Shown piece after piece: positions 8,575 through 17,448 of a DNA stretch of 64,000 bases. The stretch lies in assembly GCF_002608075.1 (NCBI RefSeq), contig NZ_LAHA01000024.1, positions 31,367 through 95,366 on the forward strand, read 5' to 3'. The stretch comes from Nostoc linckia z4 (GTDB taxonomy: Bacteria > Cyanobacteriota > Cyanobacteriia > Cyanobacteriales > Nostocaceae). Made by a program: the position numbers and the translations under genes. Below the pieces are notes generated by a model. That model saw only the letters and a list, made by a program, of their open reading frames with translations. It was not told where the DNA came from and did not search any database. Positions within the stretch are counted from its first letter, which is position 1. Every line of letters starts with the position of its first letter.

Positions 8575-9702
8575 TTATGTTTTTTGCGGTAGAAGTACCA
8601 CAAATTTACTACCTTTACCCAACTCAGAATTCAGCAAAATAATACCTTGATGTGCCTCAACAATTCGTCGGGAAAGATACAATCCTAAGCCACTACCAGA
8701 ACTTTTGTGAGTGCCTTGGCGAAATCTTTCAAAAATGGTAGTTTGTTCTTCCGGAGGAATGCCAGGGCCAGTATCGGCTATTTCAATCCTAATGTAGTCA
8801 GAAAATATAGATTGGCTATTTTTACCAAATTGGTTTTCACAAGTCAAACGAATACTTACTGAACCTGAGTCAGTAAATTTGATTGCATTGCCGATAAGAT
8901 TAGTAAATAAACGATGTAATTCTAAGCGATCGCCTATTATTGTATTTGCCTTTAACTCCTCAGCCAATTCCAAATTGAGCGACAGTTTTTTATCTTGAAT
9001 TAAGGGGGTCAATTCTCCAGCTACTTCCTCTAGTAACTGTGCTAAATTCACAGGCTGCAATGTCAAAGTTTTCCGACCGGCTTCAAAGCGATAAACTTCC
9101 AATAAGGTATTGACCATAGAAAGCAAGTTAATATTGCTTCGAGCCATGATAGCAATTACTTCCTGCATTTGCGGCGATAATGCTCCTAAAGCACCTTGTT
9201 GAAATAGCATTAACATGCGATCGGCTGCTACTAAAGGAGTGCGTAAGTCGTGGGCGAGACGGGAGACAAAATCCTCTCGCTGGCGCGCAATTTCATCGCG
9301 TTCATCCATACTGTGCTTCAAACGCAAAAGCGATCGCACTCTTGCTAATAATTCATCCACTGTCACTGGTTTACGGATAAAATCATCAGCACCCAAGTCT
9401 AATCCGTGGGCAACATTGGGCGCATCGTGGGCAGTGATTAGCAGTATGGGAATATATTGCGATAACTTAATATCTCCCCGAATATGCTTAGTAACTTCGT
9501 ATCCATCCATACCTGGCATCATCAAATCTAGAAGCACTAAGTCACAAGGAGATGCTTGTAATTGTGCCAACGCCGAAATACCATTTTCTGCGGTGCTAAT
9601 GGTGTAACCTTCTTCCTCCAAAATAGTTTTGATTAGAAATACATTATCAGGAGAGTCATCAACAACCAGAATTTTATCAGAGCGAGAAGATTGTAAAGTC
9701 AT
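8575..9702 (-). CDS. hybrid response regulator-histidine kinase
   Basis: A 375-residue two-component protein with a receiver domain at the N-terminus (about 10-125; acidic pair in ILVVDDSPDN, phospho-acceptor Asp59 in LVLLDLMMPG, Lys111 in IRKPVT). A short linker follows, then a HisKA dimerisation helix (His151 in RLAHDLRTPL) and a HATPase domain (NLIGNAIKFTDSG, ADTGPGIPPEE, GSGLGLYLSRRI). There is no membrane segment, so it is cytoplasmic. An in-frame TTG at 9726 would add eight residues, but ATG at 9702 directly precedes TLQSSRSDKILVVDD. Output partner is unknown; no regulator gene is adjacent. Proteins with this order are common in cyanobacteria, and the receiver probably gates the kinase. 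Confidence 0.92.
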   Translation of the reverse strand: MTLQSSRSDKILVVDDSPDNVFLIKTILEEEGYTISTAENGISALAQLQASPCDLVLLDLMMPGMDGYEVTKHIRGDIKLSQYIPILLITAHDAPNVAHGLDLGADDFIRKPVTVDELLARVRSLLRLKHSMDERDEIARQREDFVSRLAHDLRTPLVAADRMLMLFQQGALGALSPQMQEVIAIMARSNINLLSMVNTLLEVYRFEAGRKTLTLQPVNLAQLLEEVAGELTPLIQDKKLSLNLELAEELKANTIIGDRLELHRLFTNLIGNAIKFTDSGSVSIRLTCENQFGKNSQSIFSDYIRIEIADTGPGIPPEEQTTIFERFRQGTHKSSGSGLGLYLSRRIVEAHQGIILLNSELGKGSKFVVLLPQKT

Positions 9703-10083
9703 GTCAAAGCTAGGTATGAGGTGCAAATTTTTGTTAATTTGACTGTACTTGTAACAATTTGTCTGGCAATTCCTTTAATTAACCTCCCGCTTAAGAGATA
9801 TTATTTACTCACGGCTTGGTATTTACGGAGTTTATAATTTGCTGTTAAGTTAAACTGGGCTGGATTTTTGGCAAAAAAAATAATTCACTAATAAAATTAT
9901 GGCTGGTAAAATTTGAAATTTGAATACGGTAGATGCTATAAATCGATAGGTAATATTTGATATAGTAACTAGCACCGGAAACTAAAAACGAAATTGTGTA
10001 GTCAAGCAATCGCTCGACTACGTAATTTGTATTGATTGAGTATTAATTTATGTTAACGGATTTTTAATATTTAAGTTCGTTAG
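9703..10083. other. AT-rich spacer
   Basis: About 380 bases upstream of the leftward hybrid kinase. No gene, promoter consensus or repeat was recognised. Confidence 0.4.
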
Positions 10084-10190
10084 TTGAGATTTTTCTTTCA
10101 TTACTTTGGTGAAAGAGTGCTAAATCTTGTAGTTGTTGATGATGACGAAATTTTTGTCCGGGTCTGTAATAGACTTCTAAGAGAAGTGGG
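10084..10190 (+). pseudogene. possible receiver-domain remnant
   Basis: A short open stretch reads VLNLVVVDDDEIFVRVCNRL then LREVG. This has the shape of the first strand, acidic triad and first helix of a response-regulator receiver domain. It then runs directly into a GGGAAAAGG-type repeat (10186-10247), and nothing of the remaining domain follows. It may be a receiver gene broken by repeat insertion, or a chance resemblance. There is no ribosome-binding site or ATG. Confidence 0.3.
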
Positions 10191-10247
10191 GAAAAGGGTA
10201 AGGGGTAAAGGGGAAAGGGCAAATAAAAACCCTTTTCCCTTTCCCCC
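10186..10247. repeat. GGGAAAAGGG / CCCTTTTCCC inverted repeat
   Basis: A purine arm (GGGGAAAAGGGTAAGGGG) and a pyrimidine arm (CCCTTTTCCCTTTCCCC) are separated by about ten bases. Related arms occur near 5090, 25650 and 61140. Confidence 0.7.
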
Positions 10248-10332
10248 TCTTGCAAAAGTTACTTTTACCAGAGGTCTAATGAAAATATTACCCAACAGGG
10301 ACAATAGTTAACATTACCTTAAATATAAACGT

Positions 10333-10374
10333 CGTCCAAGGGTGTTTATCACCAGTCTGAAACATCCTTGGACG
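10333..10374 (-). terminator. hairpin downstream of the amide hydrolase gene
   Basis: CGTCCAAGGGTGTTT (10333-10347) pairs with AAACATCCTTGGACG (10360-10374), with one wobble pair and a 12-base loop. It lies about 70 bases beyond the stop of the leftward hydrolase gene and probably ends its transcript, although the following T-run is weak. Confidence 0.55.
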
Positions 10375-10443
10375 CGCTTATGTGACTTTTATAGATGCTT
10401 TGCAGCCACGCTGTCTAATAATTTACTGAATTCAATTACTAGT

Positions 10444-11937
10444 TTATTTGTCAGGCTTCTGGTAGTCAAAATAAAACCATTGACCACCTTCCACATCTTG
10501 AAACAGATCGTTCACCTTGCCTATCTTTTTTTCATCCTTTAGTTGATCCTCTAGTAGATCAATCCCTTTATCACCCTCTTTTGCTGGCGGGACATACAGA
10601 TCTAATTTTTTCACTGTCTTTAAGTCAGCAAATAATTCTTTCAAATCAACATATAGTGGATATAAAGCCCTACTTGATTCAAAGAAATAGCGCTTGTTTC
10701 CATGATCTGCAACAGTGCGCCAGAGTGTAGAGGAAAGGAATGGGTTATCATCTATTGCCTTAACACTTAAAGGCGTTGACATATTACGAATCAACGAAAA
10801 AGCTCTAGCAAGACCTTCGTGTTTTGACCACTCTTCTAACCATATTTTGTAAGACTTTTCGTCACCTGAAATTCTTTGAGTCTCATCAATAAATGGTCTC
10901 GAATTTTCTTTAAACTTAGGATCTTGCTTGTCATAGACTTTTTCGATTCTATCGCTGTAGAATGAGGCGCGGAGAAATCGAATATCAGAGCCATTCATTG
11001 GCGGATTCATCTCTTTTTTTGAATTATCTTTTTTCAGTCCATCCCAACTAAATACTTCATTTTTAATTCCCCAATCAAAGTCTCCATTTTCTGTTTGAAA
11101 ACTCTTTAAAAGTTCTAATTGCTTGTCATATAGGTTGTTAGTCAACACACTAATCGTTTGTTTGTCTTCAGTTTCATTCTTCTTTGGAACGTAGTAAACT
11201 ACTAATTTATAATTTGGAGATAGATCGTCATTTTCGCCCTCCACATATTGTAAGACTGCCGACTCTCCCTTAGCATCTGAAAGGGACAAATGTATGACTA
11301 TAGGTTTGAGATATACATTAAACTCCTTGGAGCCTGTGTCTAATTTTGCGACAGCTAGCTCAGACGTGACAATAAAAAATGGCTCCTGCTTTAATCCCTC
11401 TACAGCATCTTTGACAGTTGCGTATCTGTCTAGTACATACTGTGCCAAGCCACTAATCGGTAAACGTGGTTTATTCTCATAGTCATTATGCTTGTAGCAA
11501 GCTTGTGGTAGAAAAAGGAGATTGGCAACTAAGCCCTCCTCGTTTATGCCATCAGTTGTAGCCTTTCCGTAGTTACATACAACCAGGCTCTTATACTTAG
11601 ATGTCCATGTAAACGGTTTACCCTCATCATTTTCACCAGCACCTGTGCGATCGCTACCTTCAGGTGATGCCCATAAGCTTGTAGCCATATTTGCATCAGA
11701 CCAATCCATAGAACGCACGGTAAAGATTGATTTTGTTTCTTGGTTAGCAACATAGATTGCACGGGTACAACCGAGTAATACCAGTGGTATTAATCCCAAG
11801 TGCAAATCATCGATCGAATTGCTCAATGCTTGATGAATGTTAAAAGATTCCTGTGTGAAATTGCAGCCTACTAGTGCGGCGATTCCAACAAATAGAAACG
11901 GTATAGTTAATGAAAAACTTTTGAGGTAACGTTTCAT
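10444..11937 (-). CDS. linear amide C-N hydrolase (choloylglycine hydrolase family), exported
   Basis: A 497-residue Ntn-hydrolase family protein related to penicillin V acylase and bile-salt hydrolase. After a hydrophobic N-terminus (about 8-24) there is a lipobox-like LVGC (Cys25). Cys57 in LLGCTRAIY is the predicted nucleophile, followed by the family's R-x-M-D (Arg75, Asp78 in FTVRSMDWS). The segment KATTDGINEEGLVANLL carries the conserved asparagine-rich substrate pocket. In this family the nucleophile must become the N-terminal residue, so the first 56 residues would be removed. The enzyme probably acts outside the cytoplasm on amide-linked small molecules such as acyl-homoserine lactones; the true substrate is unknown. 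A longer start at 12063 exists, but ATG at 11937 gives a clean signal sequence. Confidence 0.82.
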   Translation of the reverse strand: MKRYLKSFSLTIPFLFVGIAALVGCNFTQESFNIHQALSNSIDDLHLGLIPLVLLGCTRAIYVANQETKSIFTVRSMDWSDANMATSLWASPEGSDRTGAGENDEGKPFTWTSKYKSLVVCNYGKATTDGINEEGLVANLLFLPQACYKHNDYENKPRLPISGLAQYVLDRYATVKDAVEGLKQEPFFIVTSELAVAKLDTGSKEFNVYLKPIVIHLSLSDAKGESAVLQYVEGENDDLSPNYKLVVYYVPKKNETEDKQTISVLTNNLYDKQLELLKSFQTENGDFDWGIKNEVFSWDGLKKDNSKKEMNPPMNGSDIRFLRASFYSDRIEKVYDKQDPKFKENSRPFIDETQRISGDEKSYKIWLEEWSKHEGLARAFSLIRNMSTPLSVKAIDDNPFLSSTLWRTVADHGNKRYFFESSRALYPLYVDLKELFADLKTVKKLDLYVPPAKEGDKGIDLLEDQLKDEKKIGKVNDLFQDVEGGQWFYFDYQKPDK

Positions 11938-12991
11938 TGGTTTATTTGTGTGTGTGTAAATTAATTGCAGAACTTTACAAGTTATAATGCTTTTTGCATT
12001 TCTCAAAACCTGATAAAACCTAGATTCAAAAGTTTCACACCTTATGAAAATTTTAACTATCATAAATGTGCGAATGATAGTCTAGGTATAAGTTTATGAA
12101 AAATGCTAAAAGCACGAATTGTGAGAAATGCTAGCTAAGTTTTCGTGTTTTCTTAGTACTATTCGGATATATCCGAATGGTAGATATGAAAGCTGTTTTA
12201 TATTTGATTTACATAGTCAATAAAACGTACTGAAAATTTGACTACGCAAATTAAATAAGTTTTAGCTTTGGATTGAGGTGTTGTTGGATTTTGTACAGAC
12301 TAACTTTGACAGATTACAAATATTCTGGATATTTGTCAAGTTAAAAGCCATGCTTTAGCTGTATTTCTGCACAAAAAAATAGTATGCTTGTAGCGATTAC
12401 AAAATATGTGTCCTCGATCGCACAAATTATATGTTGATAAACACTTGCAAATTAAACAACTTCATGTATAGATTCTGAGGAGAGCTTGCGGTGTTACCAA
12501 AAGGCAATAGGCAACAGGCAATAGGCAACAGGCAACAGGGAAAGTAAAAAGGCAACAGGCAATAGGCAATAGGCAACAGGGAAAGTAAAAAGGCAATAGG
12601 CAATAGGAAAGAAAGTCTGCTGGTGTCTGGATTTTACTGTCAATTTATGTTCTAAACTATGCTTCGACTGCTATAAAACCCAATTTTCAAAAAACGAAGG
12701 GTTTCAAAGTAGACGCGGTTTAAATATAATCAGCTAGATGCCTAGCTAGCAGACTCAAATGCTTAGTTCAAGCTTGTTAAAATCTGCTATCAAAGGAGAA
12801 ACTCCAGTTATTTTAGGAGTGCTGTTTGGCAAAAGAGAGATGCTGGTATCATAAATATCTTGCCTTGAATTTATAAATACAGTTATAAATTGTTACTAGT
12901 TCATATTCAGTAAAATATAGATTTTAGCTTTCGTCTAGATTATTACTAAGCAATTCAATATAAGATCTAAAACTTAAAATCCCAAATCAAC
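11938..12991. other. long divergent spacer with repeats
   Basis: 1054 bases between divergent genes. The only structured part is the GGCAATA/GGCAACA tandem array at 12497-12612. The remainder is AT-rich and contains no credible frame, RNA gene or consensus promoter. Confidence 0.4.
12497..12612. repeat. GGCAATA/GGCAACA heptamer array
   Basis: Tandem AGGCAATAGGCAACAGGCAA-type units occur in two blocks separated by GGAAAGTAAAAA. The same heptamers recur at 24575-24614 and, complemented, at 51212-51258. Confidence 0.85.
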
Positions 12992-14383
12992 ATGCCAGAC
13001 CTAACTCCTAATTCTAGTTTTAGTTTGACACTACGCTTGCAGATTCCCAATCGCGTGGGAATGTTGGCGTCGGTAACCCAAGCGATCGCCACCACTGGCG
13101 GTAATCTCGGTCAAATTGATTTAATCGAGCAAACCCGCAAAGAGTCTACCCGCGATATTACCGTTGATGCAGCTAGTACCGAACACGCTGAAACAATTGT
13201 GCAAGCAGTTAAAGCACTGCCTGATATTAAGTTATTGAGCGTCTACGATCGCACCTTTAATTTGCATCGTGGTGGCAAAATCAGCATTGCTAGCCGAATT
13301 CCCTTAAAAAGTGTGTCAGATTTAGCAATGGCTTACACCCCAGGAGTCGGTAGAATTTGTACAGCGATCGCTCAAGATCCAGAAGAAGTTTACAAGTTAA
13401 CCATAAAACAAAATACTGTTGCCATTGTTACAGATGGTAGTGCAGTTTTAGGTCTGGGAAATCTCGGCCCGGCGGCGGCTTTGCCCGTCATGGAAGGCAA
13501 AGCCATGCTATTCAAAGAATTCGCCGGACTGGATGCTTTTCCCATCTGCCTTGCCACCCAAAATACAGACGAGATTATCCAGGCAGTGAAAAATATTGCT
13601 CCGGTATTTGGCGGCGTGAATTTAGAAGATATTGCTGCGCCACGTTGTTTTGAAATTGAGGCGAGATTGCGACAAGAATTAGATATTCCGGTTTTTCATG
13701 ACGACCAACACGGTACCGCAATTGTCACCTTAGCAGCCTTGTTTAATGCCTTGAAGTTAGTACACAAAACAATCGGAGAAATCCGCATTGTGATTAACGG
13801 TGCAGGAGCAGCCGGAGTTGCCATTGCCCGCTTACTCAAGAAAGCCGGAGCAGATAAAATCTGGATGTGCGACTCCAAAGGAATTATCTCCACCAGTCGT
13901 ACAGACCTCACAGAAGAAAAACTCGAATTTGCCGTCAAAGCTCAAGGTACTTTAGCAGGTGCAATGCAAGGAGCAGACGTATTTATTGGAGTCAGCGTAC
14001 CGGGAGTTTTGACACCGGAAATGGTGCAATCGATGGCAAAAGACCCAATTGTGTTTGCAATGGCCAATCCCATTCCCGAAATTCAGCCAGAATTAATTCA
14101 CAAACATGTCGCTGTCATCGCCACTGGTCGCAGTGATTACCCGAATCAAATTAATAACGTTTTAGCCTTTCCGGGAGTATTCCGTGGTGCTTTAGATTGT
14201 CGGGCACAGGCAATTACCACCACAATGTACCTAGAAGCCGCAACTGCCATCGCTTCTTTGGTAAATCCTTCAGACTTGAATCGGGAACACATTATTCCTT
14301 CAGTGTTCGATCCACGTGTTGTGACTGCGGTTGCTGGTGCTGTGCAAAGCGCCGCGCGTCAAGAAGGTATTGCTCGGAATTAG
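12992..14383 (+). CDS. NAD(P)-dependent malic enzyme with N-terminal ACT domain
   Basis: A 463-residue enzyme that decarboxylates malate to pyruvate and CO2. Residues about 8-85 form an ACT regulatory domain (LTLRLQIPNRVGMLASVTQA). The malic N-domain (about 95-230) includes AYTPGVGRICTAIA, the GKAMLFKEFAGLDAF lysine segment and VNLEDIAAPRCFEIE with acidic metal ligands. The NAD-binding domain contains HDDQHGTAIVTLAAL and the dinucleotide fold VINGAGAAGVAIARLL. ACT-fused malic enzymes of this size are usual in cyanobacteria, and the ACT domain suggests allosteric control by an amino acid. ATG start; transcribed rightward with the PhoD-like gene 150 bases downstream, perhaps independently because a repeat separates them. 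Confidence 0.95.
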   Translation: MPDLTPNSSFSLTLRLQIPNRVGMLASVTQAIATTGGNLGQIDLIEQTRKESTRDITVDAASTEHAETIVQAVKALPDIKLLSVYDRTFNLHRGGKISIASRIPLKSVSDLAMAYTPGVGRICTAIAQDPEEVYKLTIKQNTVAIVTDGSAVLGLGNLGPAAALPVMEGKAMLFKEFAGLDAFPICLATQNTDEIIQAVKNIAPVFGGVNLEDIAAPRCFEIEARLRQELDIPVFHDDQHGTAIVTLAALFNALKLVHKTIGEIRIVINGAGAAGVAIARLLKKAGADKIWMCDSKGIISTSRTDLTEEKLEFAVKAQGTLAGAMQGADVFIGVSVPGVLTPEMVQSMAKDPIVFAMANPIPEIQPELIHKHVAVIATGRSDYPNQINNVLAFPGVFRGALDCRAQAITTTMYLEAATAIASLVNPSDLNREHIIPSVFDPRVVTAVAGAVQSAARQEGIARN

Positions 14384-14533
14384 AGGGAGTGGGGAGTGAG
14401 GAGTGGGGGAGATGGGGAGATGGGGAGGTAGGGGGCAGGGGAGAATGATAACTCGCCAGTCAACAGTCAACAGTCATCAGTCCCCAGTCCCCATACCCAA
14501 TGCCCAATAGCGAAGATTATTTATCTGTTTCTA
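14384..14533. repeat. GGGGAGT / CAGTCAA low-complexity spacer
   Basis: GAGTGGGGAGTGAGG-type purine units are followed by AGTCAACAGTCAACAGTC and CCCAATGCCCAAT units. These are short tandem repeats only. Confidence 0.7.
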
Positions 14534-16876
14534 ATGAAGTACCAAGTTGGAGATGAGTTTTTCCAAAGACTACCACTGATTTTGGCAGGGCCAATTCTCA
14601 AACATACTGAACCGCAATCAGTAACAGTATGGGTGGCGCTCAAACAGGCTTGTGAGGTAGAACTCAAAGTTTATGGCACAACAAATGATGGTGAAATGCT
14701 GGGAGAATGCTTATTCCAGGGCGATCGCTCTACTGTTGCTTTGGGTAAGTATCTTCATGTAGTTGCTGTCACGGCTCGGTCTACAGTTGGACATCGTCTA
14801 ACTAGCGATCGCATTTATGCCTATGATTTGCAGTTCACCACCGCTAACCAGACTCGGCAAACGCTACAACAAGCATTATGCTCAAGCTCATATCCTACGG
14901 CTAGTATCAGCTACTTTGAGCATCAAAAACCAACTTTTACTTTACCATCCTGCCGCCTCCAAGATTTGCAAATTGTCCATGCTTCCTGTCGTAAACCTCA
15001 TGGTTCTGGGTTTGATGCCCTACCAATTCTTGATAGTCTTATAGAGGCATCTGCAAATCAAGTCCAGCTGCGTCCTCAACAGCTATTCCTGACTGGAGAT
15101 CAAATTTATGGTGACGATGTAGCAGATCCATCGCTGTGGGTTGCTACTACTCTTGGGGATGCTCTGCTGGGTTGGGAGGAACAATTACCTGTAGCTGGGG
15201 TTTACTGTACCCCCAAAGAATTGCCCCCCGGAGAAAGAGCTAAAGTTGCTACCAATGAAGCCGGCTTGACCGCAGGATTACATAATAAATCCGGAAAAGT
15301 TGCCAGTCATCTGCTGAGTTTGGGTGAATATTACGCTACTTACTTGTTAACATGGTCACCAGTGTGCTGGCCAGTTGTATTTCCTAAAGGACGCCAAGTA
15401 ACAAGCGATCGCCGAGCAATCAAAAATTGGAATCAGGCTGTCAAAGATTTACGACAATTCATTTATACCCTGGGGAAAGTGCGCCGCGCCCTTGCGAATA
15501 TTCCCACGTACACTATCTTTGATGACCATGATGTTAGTGATGACTGGAATTTGAACCAAGCTTGGTGTTTGCGAGTCTTGGGGCGTCCCTTAGGACGGCG
15601 AGTGGTGCAAAATGCGCTGTTAGCTTATAGCATCTTTCAAGCATGGGGCAATACACCAGAACAATTTGCACAAGGTCAACCAGGAGAAAAACTACTGGCT
15701 GCGGCACAAGCTTTGTCAGCTAATGCAGGAAAAGATACACAGGCTGATGAAGCGATCGCTCGTTATGTTGGTATGCCTGCCATCGATACCCACACGGATT
15801 TACCTGTTTTAGTCCGAGACAATTCAGTGTTTATTTTATCGCGGCATTCTGAAACACTTACTTGGAATTACATAGTTAAGAGCGATTGTCATGAAGTGAT
15901 TGTTTTGGATACGCGCACTTGGCGGGGTTACCCAGCCGATCAAAAAGCCATCGCCCCACCGATGCTGCTATGTCCAAAAGCTTTTGAGCAACAACTAGTT
16001 TTACCTTTACGAAAAATCGCTGAAGATACTCACAATCAAACCACATTTGTAATTGCACCCACTAATGTATTTGGTTCGCAAGTGATTGATTGGATTCATC
16101 ATTGGAATTTACAACAAGAGAAAGTTTTTTCCACCGATGTTGGTGATGCTTGGAACATCAATGTTGAAGCATTGGGTAAATTTCTCAATACTTTATTTGA
16201 GCAACGTCAACAAGTGATTATTTTATCTGGAGATATTCATTATAGTTTTGCGGCTCGCTTGTCTTATGCACGTATTCATGGTGATTCTTCATCGGTTTTA
16301 GTACAGTTAACTTCTAGTGCTCTAAAGAATGAAGAAGCACTAACAAAGCTCATTCATACACGAATGAAACATTGGTTATTACCAGAAAAACTACGATATT
16401 GGATTGGATGGATGAATCCAGCCAACATGGTAGAAATTGCTGGAAAAAAATTACACAGCGATACCTTCACTGCCAAACGCTACCACAAAAATCGGCTGCA
16501 CCAACAACAGCAATTAACTGGCCCTGACTGGTATTGTGTCCTGGAATGGATGATTCGCCAAAGCGCTCAAACTTCTGAATGTACAGCAGATTTATCATCA
16601 TTCATCGCTCCTTGGAAACGAGCGAAAAATTCCCAAATCCGATATTTACAACCTCTAATGTTTTGGAAATCTCGCTGGTTCCAAGAAGGGCAAGAAGTAG
16701 TTGGATTAAATAACTTAAGTTTGGTGAAGTTTGAGTTACCAAATGCTAGTAGTGATTACCAAATTATTCAAGATTCCTACTGGTTTTGTTCTTGGTATCC
16801 AACCAAAATTGTTTACAGCCGTTTTCAAACTCAGTTAACGCCTAATCAAGAATTATTGGGGGATTTTAAATTTTAG
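14534..16876 (+). CDS. PhoD-like metallophosphatase family protein
   Basis: A 780-residue protein of the alkaline phosphatase D/metallophosphatase superfamily. An N-terminal beta domain (about 15-105, VTVWVALKQACEVELKVYG) resembles the Fn3-like domain of PhoD. Metal-binding motifs follow: IVHASCRKPHGSGFDA, LFLTGDQIYGDDV (188-195), TIFDDHDVSDDWN (328-337) and, late, VIILSGDIHYSFAARL. It is longer than classical PhoD (about 550 residues), with extra C-terminal sequence (about 600-780). No Tat signal is present, so it may be cytoplasmic, unlike secreted PhoD. It hydrolyses phosphomonoesters or diesters by family, but the substrate is unknown. The ATG start follows TGTTTCTA with no strong ribosome-binding site. 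Confidence 0.85.
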   Translation: MKYQVGDEFFQRLPLILAGPILKHTEPQSVTVWVALKQACEVELKVYGTTNDGEMLGECLFQGDRSTVALGKYLHVVAVTARSTVGHRLTSDRIYAYDLQFTTANQTRQTLQQALCSSSYPTASISYFEHQKPTFTLPSCRLQDLQIVHASCRKPHGSGFDALPILDSLIEASANQVQLRPQQLFLTGDQIYGDDVADPSLWVATTLGDALLGWEEQLPVAGVYCTPKELPPGERAKVATNEAGLTAGLHNKSGKVASHLLSLGEYYATYLLTWSPVCWPVVFPKGRQVTSDRRAIKNWNQAVKDLRQFIYTLGKVRRALANIPTYTIFDDHDVSDDWNLNQAWCLRVLGRPLGRRVVQNALLAYSIFQAWGNTPEQFAQGQPGEKLLAAAQALSANAGKDTQADEAIARYVGMPAIDTHTDLPVLVRDNSVFILSRHSETLTWNYIVKSDCHEVIVLDTRTWRGYPADQKAIAPPMLLCPKAFEQQLVLPLRKIAEDTHNQTTFVIAPTNVFGSQVIDWIHHWNLQQEKVFSTDVGDAWNINVEALGKFLNTLFEQRQQVIILSGDIHYSFAARLSYARIHGDSSSVLVQLTSSALKNEEALTKLIHTRMKHWLLPEKLRYWIGWMNPANMVEIAGKKLHSDTFTAKRYHKNRLHQQQQLTGPDWYCVLEWMIRQSAQTSECTADLSSFIAPWKRAKNSQIRYLQPLMFWKSRWFQEGQEVVGLNNLSLVKFELPNASSDYQIIQDSYWFCSWYPTKIVYSRFQTQLTPNQELLGDFKF

Positions 16877-16965
16877 ATTTTAGATTTTGGATTTTGGATT
16901 GACTAACGCCAGATCGATCCAAAATTGGACTTAGATAAGCTAATCATCATTCAAATTGCATCTTT

Positions 16966-17018
16966 GTGTCCCCGCGTCCCCGTGTCCCCGTGTCCCCGCG
17001 TCCCCGCATCCCCGCATC
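16966..17018. repeat. 8-base tandem repeat GTCCCCGY
   Basis: About six tandem copies of an eight-base unit (GTCCCCGC, GTCCCCGT, ATCCCCGC) lie between convergent genes. This is GC-rich against an AT-rich background. A non-heptamer period is unusual among the repeats here. Confidence 0.85.
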
Positions 17019-17058
17019 TTTACTAATGAGTTATGCAATTTAAAAGCGCATCAGCTGA

Positions 17059-17448
17059 TTAATTCTCTAAATTCCATCCCACAGCTGCTGCTACTTGTTG
17101 AGCTAATTCTAAGGGATTGAAGGGTTTAGCGATCGCACCATTCATTCCTATTTGAGCATAGCGACGGCGATCGGAAGCCTGGATTTTAGCAGTTAATAAA
17201 ATTACCGGAATTGCCTTGGTTAGGGGATTTGCTTGTAATTTTTCAAAGGTGGCAATACCATCCATATCTGGCATCATTACATCCAATAAAATCGCATCTG
17301 GCTGGTAAGTTTCGGCTTTAATTATACCCTCCTTACCAGAACCAGCTGTCTCCACTTTCCAACCTGCCACTGTTTCTAAGCAAATCTTGGCAACTTCTTG
17401 AATATACTGTTCGTTATCAACCACTAGAATTCGCTTCATTGGTATCAT
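17059..17448 (-). CDS. single-domain response regulator
   Basis: A 129-residue receiver domain with no output domain. Phospho-acceptor Asp56 is in AILLDVMMPDMDG, the conserved Thr/Ala and Lys positions are in ILLTAKIQ and AIAKPFNPLE. The acidic pair in the first loop reads DN (Asp11-Asn12) rather than DD. The chosen ATG has AGAGG six bases upstream. Its start overlaps the end of the 1105-residue phosphorelay gene by 32 bases, so the two are translationally coupled and very probably partners: the large kinase would phosphorylate this receiver, which acts through protein contact. Confidence 0.93.
   Translation of the reverse strand: MIPMKRILVVDNEQYIQEVAKICLETVAGWKVETAGSGKEGIIKAETYQPDAILLDVMMPDMDGIATFEKLQANPLTKAIPVILLTAKIQASDRRRYAQIGMNGAIAKPFNPLELAQQVAAAVGWNLEN

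Noticed and set aside
10342..10542. 66-residue plus-strand frame
   Set aside because: Antisense to the end of the amide hydrolase gene and its terminator; composition not protein-like.
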